Assembly: GCA_029263395.1 (NCBI GenBank)
Contig: JAJCXO010000150.1
Coordinates: forward strand, 1 to 32,486
DNA length: 32,486 nucleotides
Direction: 5' to 3'
Origin: Acidobacteriota bacterium
GTDB taxonomy: Bacteria; Acidobacteriota; Thermoanaerobaculia; Multivoradales; J023
Shown: positions 15,599 through 21,936 of the stretch, one piece after another
Layout of the letters: the number at the start of each line of letters is the position of its first letter
Position numbering within the stretch: the first letter of the stretch is position 1
Translations under genes and position numbers: made by a program
Notes under the pieces: model-generated
What the model was told of the DNA's origin: nothing
Database searches by the model: none
Seen by the model: the letters and a program-made list of their open reading frames with translations, nothing else

Positions 15599-17149
15599 CT
15601 AGGGGACAGGGAACGAAGGAACGACAACTTCCGCTGGCGCGATACGATGATCGCTTCGTGGAGTCCACTCTAGCTCTTGAATTCCGGCGTATAGGACCAT
15701 TTCCCAGACCAGTGGCAGAGTCACTTGGAGCTCGGCAACGCGGTCTGCAATCAGGCTCATTAGCGCTTGCCGTTGATCAACTTCCAGCGTGTACATCGCT
15801 TGTTCGATCCATGCATCTAGGGTTGCGTCTGAGAGCCGTGAGTCATTGGCAATACCGAGACCCGTTCTAAGATCTTTCGAATGGACGATGTTGGCGTAGA
15901 CATCGTTGGCATCGTGAATGGCGTTGTGCCATTTGAGTAGCGTGATGTCATAGAGACCCTTCTCTGAGAGCTCATGAAACTCCTTCGGGGGGAATACTTG
16001 CAGTTCTGCTGCAATTCCGGCGTCCGCTAGTTGATCAGAGATCAATGAGCACAAGTGGATGTCACGCTCCAGGCAGAGAAAACTCACACTGTTGACTGGA
16101 TGGCGAGAAGGAATGCTATTCAAAAGCCTGTTGGATTGCTGAAGGTCCCGCGACAGGGCTGAGTTTCGAACGACAAAACCTGAACTATTAGGGCTCACCA
16201 ATTGATTGGCGGTTCGGGCATACTGTTTGAATCCATCGATGACCAAAGCATCACGATCGAGCGCTAGGTCAACAGCAGATCGGAAGGCCGGATGTTGTGG
16301 TAAGTCGCGTTCTATGTTGAACTTCAGATAGTAGACCCCCGGACTCAAACGGGAGAAAATCCAAAGGTCATCGCTGCTGTCGACCGTGTCGGCCCAGGCA
16401 GGATTCAGTTGACCAAGGTGAGTTTGTCCGGCGAGCAGTTGTGTAACGACCGACTCGGCGTTGGACTCCATCTGGAAGGTGACATCTTGGGCTTCAGGGG
16501 TGATCCCCCAATAGTCGGAGAAGCGTTGTAGTTTGACATGTTCTTCCGGTTTGAGCTCTGTCCAGAGATAGGGGCCGGTGCAGATTGGAGCATCGATACC
16601 ATAGGGGGTCCCAGCGGGCATGATGCCGATGAAGGCAAGCTGCTTGAGAAGCAGCGGATCTGGGTGGTGAGTCGAGATGTCCAACAGGTAAGGGTCAACG
16701 TGAGTCACTTCCGAAATGGTTGCCAGTCGAGTCCGGAATCGACCCTTCGGGTGGAATTTTGCTCGCTCGAGACTGTGTTCTGCGTCGGTAGCGGTGAAAG
16801 GTCGACCATCATGGAATCGGACATCTTGCCGCAGTTTGAGGCGTAGGGTGGCGGGTTCAACCCATTGCCACGAAACGGCGAGTCCGGGTTGGATCTCGCC
16901 TTCTCCGTCAAACTCGACCAGCTTCTCACAGACGCTGGCAAAGACGCTTTCTGAGCTGATGGTGTGCTCTTCGTGAGGGTCGGGAGAATTCAGTTGACCT
17001 ATCAGCGCCAGGCGCAGCGGGAATCGGCTGCTATCCGAGCTCTCAGTGCCATAACTCAGGTTGTCGATCGTGAAGACGGCGACCAGTGCGATTGCGGTCG
17101 GCAAGATTAAACAGAAAGCCGTCGTCGAACGGACGTGGGAACGTTGCAT
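15599..17149 (-). CDS. extracytoplasmic solute-binding protein, oligopeptide/nickel family (SBP_bac_5)
   Basis: The frame is open from 17218, but the ATG at 17149, with GGAGG ten bases upstream, directly gives a membrane or signal segment (STTAFCLILPTAIALVAVFTI) and a 516-residue protein. The mature part has the family's landmarks: SVFASVCEKLVEFDGEGEIQPGLAVSW, LRLKLRQDVRFHDGRPFTATD, ICTGPYLWTELKPEEHVKLQRF, YYLKFNIERDLPQHPAFRSAVDLALDRDAL, and a C-terminal LPLVWEMVLYAG. Such proteins capture peptides or related ligands for an ABC importer. No permease or ATPase gene lies nearby, so it is an orphan that must pair with a distant transporter or act in sensing. No lipobox Cys is evident at the N-terminus. 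Confidence 0.85.
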   Translation of the reverse strand: MQRSHVRSTTAFCLILPTAIALVAVFTIDNLSYGTESSDSSRFPLRLALIGQLNSPDPHEEHTISSESVFASVCEKLVEFDGEGEIQPGLAVSWQWVEPATLRLKLRQDVRFHDGRPFTATDAEHSLERAKFHPKGRFRTRLATISEVTHVDPYLLDISTHHPDPLLLKQLAFIGIMPAGTPYGIDAPICTGPYLWTELKPEEHVKLQRFSDYWGITPEAQDVTFQMESNAESVVTQLLAGQTHLGQLNPAWADTVDSSDDLWIFSRLSPGVYYLKFNIERDLPQHPAFRSAVDLALDRDALVIDGFKQYARTANQLVSPNSSGFVVRNSALSRDLQQSNRLLNSIPSRHPVNSVSFLCLERDIHLCSLISDQLADAGIAAELQVFPPKEFHELSEKGLYDITLLKWHNAIHDANDVYANIVHSKDLRTGLGIANDSRLSDATLDAWIEQAMYTLEVDQRQALMSLIADRVAELQVTLPLVWEMVLYAGIQELEWTPRSDHRIAPAEVVVPSFPVP

Positions 17150-17197
17150 GCTGAAACTGCCTCCGAGCCACAAGTGGCAATCGGTAAGTACGGAACT

Positions 17198-17216
17198 GGG
17201 TAGAGTTGGTCTACCC
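17198..17216. promoter_or_regulatory. operator-like inverted repeat upstream of the solute-binding protein gene
   Basis: GGGTAGA-GTTGG-TCTACCC is a perfect 7-base inverted repeat about 50 bases before the start codon at 17149 on the minus strand. It could be a repressor site or an RNA hairpin in the leader. Confidence 0.4.
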
Positions 17217-17300
17217 AATACGACGTTGGGTTGCAGCGGAGTGGTTGAGGTCCCAGGGCTGCAATTCCAACGTGCCCAGTTCAGCAGTGGCCCGTAAAGG

Positions 17301-17327
17301 GCAACATTACGACAGGTGAAATGTTGC
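17301..17327. promoter_or_regulatory. perfect 8-base inverted repeat
   Basis: GCAACATT at 17301-17308 and AATGTTGC at 17320-17327 flank an 11-base loop. It lies about 150 bases before the solute-binding protein gene and about 155 bases after the ExbB-like gene, so it could be an operator or a terminator. Confidence 0.4.
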
Positions 17328-17378
17328 TTGCGAGAGCCGATGGAGAATTTAAATGTTTACATTAGGTGCGAATCAGAG

Positions 17379-17426
17379 ACTTGCGCAATGCATACTGACT
17401 GTGAATAAGCGGGGCGTTGCGCAAGT
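17379..17426. terminator. long-arm inverted repeat after the ExbB-like gene
   Basis: ACTTGCGCAA at 17379-17388 and TTGCGCAAGT at 17417-17426 are perfect 10-base arms around 28 bases. Each arm contains the smaller palindrome TTGCGCAA, so the pair may equally be two copies of one dimer-binding site. It lies 57 bases past the stop of the minus-strand gene. Confidence 0.4.
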
Positions 17427-17482
17427 CCACGAGAGGGTGCCTCGAGAGGAGATATCCTCGGAGCCCGAGAGTGGGGCGGTCG

Positions 17483-18124
17483 TCAGCTCGACGCTTCGCG
17501 TGCTTCGAGCAGGAAGTTGGCGACTTCTTCAATGTCGCCGGTAATCGACTCGACCCGACTAGCTAGCGCGTTGTGGGCGAGTTGTGTCGGTACCGCGACG
17601 ATCAAACCGGCAGCGGTAGTGGTCAAGGCTTCCTTGATCCCCAGGGCGACCATGCCGGGATTGGAGGTGCCAAAGTTGGCGAGCCCGTCGAACGACTCCA
17701 TCATGCCGGTCACCGTACCCAGAAATCCCAGTAGGGGAGCGGTCATCGCGGTGGTTGCCAAGATACCAAGCCCGCGATGCAGGCGTCGAACTTCGCCCTG
17801 CGCCCGGCGCTCCAGGGACTTCTCGATATGGGACGATGAACTGGCAAAGTGTCGGAGTCCGGCGATGGCGACTCGGGGTGCCGGGCCCGGGGTTGCCTCG
17901 GAGATTTTCATTGCATCGGTCACGGAGTGCTCTTCGAGCAGGGTTTTGGTCAAGCCCGTAAGGTACGTCTTCATGTCGGTGCGTGCTTTTCTGAGGGCTA
18001 TCCCTCGTTCGACAAATGAACCCAACGCAACGATCGAAAAAACTAATAGGGCCCACATGACCCATCCACCCTGAGACATCAGATCCATCACACTGGTTTC
18101 GACTTCCATCGTGGTCATTTCCAT
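17483..18124 (-). CDS. MotA/TolQ/ExbB proton-channel family protein
   Basis: The ATG at 18124 has AAAGGAGG seven bases upstream, so it is preferred over the ATG at 18154. The 213-residue protein has the family's first membrane helix near residues 20-38 (WVMWALLVFSIVALGSFVERG), a cytoplasmic loop, and the conserved double-helix block LGILATTAMTAPLLGFLGTVTGMMESF followed by IKEALTTTAAGLIVAVPTQLAHN. These are the pore-lining signatures of ExbB/TolQ. The family normally works with an ExbD/TolR partner and TonB/TolA to use the proton gradient at the outer membrane. No ExbD-like or TonB-like gene is adjacent. It is divergent from the TauE/SafE permease. Confidence 0.88.
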   Translation of the reverse strand: MEMTTMEVETSVMDLMSQGGWVMWALLVFSIVALGSFVERGIALRKARTDMKTYLTGLTKTLLEEHSVTDAMKISEATPGPAPRVAIAGLRHFASSSSHIEKSLERRAQGEVRRLHRGLGILATTAMTAPLLGFLGTVTGMMESFDGLANFGTSNPGMVALGIKEALTTTAAGLIVAVPTQLAHNALASRVESITGDIEEVANFLLEAREASS

Positions 18125-18188
18125 CCGAGTACCTCCTTTGGAAGACTTGGACACGCCGAGACTGATTTCGGTTCCGTTAAAATGTTTC

Positions 18189-18217
18189 TTGAAGTGACAA
18201 ATTTGAAGCCGTACTGT
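18189..18217 (+). promoter_or_regulatory. possible sigma-70 promoter for the TauE/SafE gene
   Basis: TTGAAG at 18189-18194 and TACTGT at 18212-18217 are separated by 17 bases, 27 bases upstream of the ATG at 18244. The match to consensus is partial, and the promoter preferences of this organism are unknown. Confidence 0.35.
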
Positions 18218-18243
18218 AGAGGCAGTAGTTAGGTCGCTGAAAC

Positions 18244-18957
18244 ATGAACTCTGTCATTTTGATCGTTGCTGCTTTCTTTTCTTCCACCTTGACCGCGATT
18301 ATCGGTCTTGGCGGTGGCGTGCTGTTGATTTCGTTGATGCACGGATTGATGCCAACTGCGGCGATTGTCCCGGTGCACGGTGCGGTTCAATTGGCGAGCA
18401 ACGTATCCCGGGCGGCGTTGGGCATTCAGCACGTCCAGTGGCGACTGCTCGGGGCTTATGCTGTCGGTGCGGTGCTGGGGGCGGCGCTCGGGTCTCGCGT
18501 CGTGGTGACGGTGCCGGAGACGGCGCTGCCCATGCTGCTCGGCGTGTTTGTGCTGATCGTGACCTGGGCGCCGAAAAGATGGTTTGCGGTACGGTGGCCA
18601 GGCAAGTTCACTACCGTCGGCGCGGTGCAGACCTTTATCTCACTTTTTGTGGGTGCTGCCGGTCCGTTGGTGACGCCGGTGTTGTTACGCGAAGGGCTGA
18701 CCCGCGATCGTATTGTGGTGACCCATGGCGCGATGATGACCTTGTTACACTTGCTCAAGATCGTCACCTTCGGTTTTCTCGGCTTTTCTATGACACCCTA
18801 CTTGCCGCTGCTTGCAGGGATGGTCGTCAGTGCCACTCTAGGGTCGTGGGTTGGCACCCGCTTGCGGTCGCGGGTGCCCGAAGCGCGATTCAAGACGATC
18901 TTGAAAATCGCCTTGACGCTCTTGGCGTTACGCCTGATCTCGGGAGTCCTGTTCTAG
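18244..18957 (+). CDS. TauE/SafE family membrane permease
   Basis: The 237-residue product is a polytopic membrane protein with about seven to eight hydrophobic segments. It shows the two glycine-rich repeat halves of TauE/SafE: LTAIIGLGGGVLLISLMHGLMPTAAIVPVHGAVQLASN in the N-half and SLFVGAAGPLVTPVLLREGLTRDRIVVTHGAMMTLLHLLK in the C-half. The family exports sulfite, sulfoacetate or related organosulfur anions; the substrate here cannot be told from sequence. The ribosome site is weak. It ends 22 bases before the stop of the convergent 921-aa gene. Confidence 0.88.
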   Translation: MNSVILIVAAFFSSTLTAIIGLGGGVLLISLMHGLMPTAAIVPVHGAVQLASNVSRAALGIQHVQWRLLGAYAVGAVLGAALGSRVVVTVPETALPMLLGVFVLIVTWAPKRWFAVRWPGKFTTVGAVQTFISLFVGAAGPLVTPVLLREGLTRDRIVVTHGAMMTLLHLLKIVTFGFLGFSMTPYLPLLAGMVVSATLGSWVGTRLRSRVPEARFKTILKIALTLLALRLISGVLF

Positions 18958-18979
18958 ACTCGAGATCCGACGTTGCCTC

Positions 18980-21745
18980 TCACAGCGGCCGGATCTTGTA
19001 CTTCAATGTGACGGGTGAAGCCAACTGAGCTGCGTTGCCTGATCCACTCTCGACACCAGTCGCTCGGTCGAGAAGATCGAAGACCAGGTTGCGGGTTCGT
19101 GTACGACTCTGACTGCCGGCACCGTCCGGCGACCCATTGTAGGCGTACCAAATGACATAGGTGTCGGCTAGCTTGATACGGGTCGGCTGGTCGAGCTCGA
19201 TCTCGATGCCACCGGCCAGCCGTCGATAGCGGATCTTGGTGACCTTGTCGAACCATACCTCCTGCTGTCCGTTCATTGGGTAGACCGTGCCACTGAGCGT
19301 CTCGAATTCGACATTGATGGATTGCTCCCAGGCCATCCCCAAGCCACTAGGGATGCCGTAGTAGCGGTAGGAGAGGCCGTTTAGGGGCAGGGTTTCGACG
19401 ACGTCGGTGAAGGCATCGGCAGTGTTGCCCGGGCCAACCTCGGTCGTAACGGTCACCAAGTCGTCTGAGATGTCGAACTTTCTGGTGTATGGCACCGGTG
19501 CGGTCAGGGAGGGGAGAGTTGTGGTACTGAATGGCGTCGAGGTAGCTGGGATGTTGCCGGAAACCTTGGCGACCGAACTCTGAGTGCCTGGCACCAGAGT
19601 TGCCGCCGGCCAGTCGGTGTGGGTGGCTGAAGTCAACGCGCCGGCGGACGATTGCAGCCACACCGTATGTTGTGCCCAGCGCCACCACTCACTGGCTCCT
19701 TCAGCAACCGGTGGCAAGCCATAGCTGCCCCGTTTGCGGGTGTAGATCACCGCGCCGCCGTCATCGTCGAAGAGGTACGAAAAACCGCCGCCACCAAAGC
19801 CCTTGCGGCCGCCTTCAACCCGGCCAACGTGGATCATCGAGCTCAATTCACCCTCTTTGGCGAAAAGGAAGTCGTCGTCAAACACTTCGACGCGATCGCC
19901 TGGGCGCTCGACCGGATACAGTTCCAGGTCTGGATTCTGGGCCAACTCGTCGGCCCAGTCTTGGAACAGCGGCGTGTTACCGCCTTGATGGTAGTGCTGA
20001 TGCAACAGCACTTCGTAACTGGGGCGGTAGTAGCCGAAGTTGTAGGCCTCCCAAGGCTGGACACCTTCGTAACAATTGCTGGCCTGTGGGCTACAGGTCA
20101 AAGCGGGCGGGTTGTTGTTGAACCAGGGATGATTGGTCAGGTTCTTACCACCCTCGATTTGGATGACGGTCAACCGCGCGGTCCTTCCGGCCTGGTTGAG
20201 ATCAACCCCCCAAGCATTGGGGGCGATGTGATTGATCTCGTAGGTATCCAAGGGATCCCAGCCGGCGAGTTGAGGGAACGCCCACGGATCGTTGGTGGTG
20301 ATGGCGTTGAAGGGACTGGCGATGTGAAGAATTTGGGCGCCATGGGCATCTCCCGCGGTGCGTGTGTTGAACAGATTGGGGGCGGTGCGGTAGTTGTATT
20401 GCCCGTCGGGATCGCGGACGGTGAGATGGGCTCGCAAGCTGCTGAGTTGATGGCAAGCATCCACAATATCGTTGACCAGGCTTGTTGGTCCAAGCTCCAG
20501 CTCCATCCGAGCCAAGCGGCAGGTATGTTGGATATTTAGACCGTTGTAGCTGGAATCCCAGGCGCCGTCGTCGCGAAAATAGCCCGCTGGGTCGAAGTGG
20601 GCGTTGGGGCCGGAGTAGAGTGAGCCGACGTAGTCTTCGTAAGCAGCCATGGCGACCGGTGAGCCGGTCATGTGCTGGACCAGAAAAAGACCGGGAGCCC
20701 CGATTGTGCTGCGATTGAATTGCGGCGGCCACACGAAGGCTTTCCACAGCGCCAACCGTTCCGCCAGGCGAACAAAGCCTCGGTCGAAGGCCGCCACAGC
20801 GGTTGCTGGCAAACCTTGGCGAATGGCCCAATACGAGCCGACAAGAGTGGAGAAGCCGGAGGCGGTGTTGTACGCATTGTTGGTGCGATTACCCAGTTGG
20901 CCGAGCCCCGGGAAGTTGGTATTGGTAAAAGCTGGCGGCTGAGGACCAAGCGCCCCATTGAGCCACAGGCCCCTGGACATCTCTCCACAGCTTCCCAGGT
21001 TGAAAGCGATGCCGTTCAGCGAGGCGTCTTGATAATCCGGCGGAATCATCTGACAGGTGGTCCAAGCGCTTGAAGGCAGCTGGCAGTCAGGGTTGGTGTC
21101 TGTGCTCGCCTGGACATAGTTGTCCAGGAGGTTCAAGGTTTGGGTTGGGTTGAGACCCGGCAAGAGACCGTTGTCACGGGTCTTGTGCTGCTGATCGATC
21201 ATGATCAGCTCGAGGGCCAGCACTGCTGCTGCCCGATTCCTCATTTCGGGCATACCGAAGTAGGGATTGCCGTCATAGTCCCAGGCGTATATGAGGCCGT
21301 AGCCGGAGGCCTCACCCAACGTGCGCGGTTGGACGACAAACCGTTGGTTGTCGATGCCATGAGGGGGAATCGCAGGGGCGTTTCCTTCCATGTAGTCGAG
21401 GGTGAACGCGACCGGCGGGATGTTCATCATGCGGGTATAGGGTTGGCTCTCGCTTTGGGACATCAACCAGATCGCCTCGACTTGGCGCAGCTGGTTGGCC
21501 GGCAAGCCGCCCTGGCCGGTTCCGAACAAGACCGAGGGATTGACGAACGATGGCATCGGGCTGCCGAAGTCGAAATGACTGGGATGATTGAGGGTGGAGA
21601 GGTAGTCATAGAGTTCTTGTTTCCAATCGGCATCCGGATCACAGGCGTGGGTTTGCGTAGGAATTTTGACCGCTTGGGCATCGGGTGTCCCCAGCGAACC
21701 CATCAACAGAATTGCGAGGGCTGTTCGTAGAGTCCGAATTTTCAT
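18980..21745 (-). CDS. large exported protein of unknown function
   Basis: The ATG at 21745 has AGGAGG eight bases upstream. The 921-residue product starts with a Sec signal peptide (LRTALAILLMGSLGTPDAQA). The first 550 residues look alpha-helical, with aromatic-rich stretches, paired Cys residues, and motifs such as LGEASGYGLIYAWDYDGNPYFG and HFDPAGYFRDDGAWDSSYNGLN. The last 350 residues are beta-strand-rich (IHVGRVEGGRKGFGGGGFSYLF, VIYTRKRGSYGLPP, RRLAGGIEIELDQPTRIKL). A helical toroid followed by beta-sandwiches is the layout of several polysaccharide lyases and related glycan-active enzymes, but I see no diagnostic catalytic set, so that is a guess. It is divergent from the FG-GAP gene and convergent with the permease. 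Confidence 0.8.
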   Translation of the reverse strand: MKIRTLRTALAILLMGSLGTPDAQAVKIPTQTHACDPDADWKQELYDYLSTLNHPSHFDFGSPMPSFVNPSVLFGTGQGGLPANQLRQVEAIWLMSQSESQPYTRMMNIPPVAFTLDYMEGNAPAIPPHGIDNQRFVVQPRTLGEASGYGLIYAWDYDGNPYFGMPEMRNRAAAVLALELIMIDQQHKTRDNGLLPGLNPTQTLNLLDNYVQASTDTNPDCQLPSSAWTTCQMIPPDYQDASLNGIAFNLGSCGEMSRGLWLNGALGPQPPAFTNTNFPGLGQLGNRTNNAYNTASGFSTLVGSYWAIRQGLPATAVAAFDRGFVRLAERLALWKAFVWPPQFNRSTIGAPGLFLVQHMTGSPVAMAAYEDYVGSLYSGPNAHFDPAGYFRDDGAWDSSYNGLNIQHTCRLARMELELGPTSLVNDIVDACHQLSSLRAHLTVRDPDGQYNYRTAPNLFNTRTAGDAHGAQILHIASPFNAITTNDPWAFPQLAGWDPLDTYEINHIAPNAWGVDLNQAGRTARLTVIQIEGGKNLTNHPWFNNNPPALTCSPQASNCYEGVQPWEAYNFGYYRPSYEVLLHQHYHQGGNTPLFQDWADELAQNPDLELYPVERPGDRVEVFDDDFLFAKEGELSSMIHVGRVEGGRKGFGGGGFSYLFDDDGGAVIYTRKRGSYGLPPVAEGASEWWRWAQHTVWLQSSAGALTSATHTDWPAATLVPGTQSSVAKVSGNIPATSTPFSTTTLPSLTAPVPYTRKFDISDDLVTVTTEVGPGNTADAFTDVVETLPLNGLSYRYYGIPSGLGMAWEQSINVEFETLSGTVYPMNGQQEVWFDKVTKIRYRRLAGGIEIELDQPTRIKLADTYVIWYAYNGSPDGAGSQSRTRTRNLVFDLLDRATGVESGSGNAAQLASPVTLKYKIRPL

Positions 21746-21936
21746 CAGATGTGCCTCCTAAAGATGTCTTGGGTGCCATCGACCCACATGGATCAACCGG
21801 CCAACTCGAGGGCTCGTCGTCGGGCGAACCCTCGAATCGTCCTCAGAGGCGGAAGACGGCCAGCAAGTCCCTCATCGAAGATGGATAGAGTTGCTGCGCC
21901 CCGCGTGCCTCTATAATCAGAGGTGAGGTTTATGTA
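21746..21936. promoter_or_regulatory. shared upstream region of two divergent exported-protein genes
   Basis: This 191-base gap contains a perfect 7-base inverted repeat (TCGAGGG at 21806-21812, CCCTCGA at 21829-21835). It also holds TATAAT at 21912-21917, framed by the small inverted repeat CCTCT/AGAGG. TATAAT would be a good -10 for the plus-strand gene at 21937, but no -35 box sits at ideal spacing (TTGCTG at 21891 is 15 bases away), and transcription would begin very close to the ribosome site. Confidence 0.4.

Larger units (their letters stand above)
17150..17482. other. 333-base intergenic region rich in inverted repeats
   Basis: There is no gene between the orphan solute-binding protein (start 17149) and the ExbB-like gene (stop 17483), both on the minus strand. 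GC is locally lower around 17340-17410. Three perfect inverted repeats (17198-17216, 17301-17327, 17379-17426) and a weaker CCCAA...TTGGG pair at 17214-17230 are present. These should include the terminator of the ExbB-like gene and regulatory sites for the binding-protein gene. Confidence 0.6.

Noticed and set aside
19652-20539. 295-codon plus-strand frame
   Set aside because: Antisense to the 921-aa exported protein; no start site or recognisable domain.
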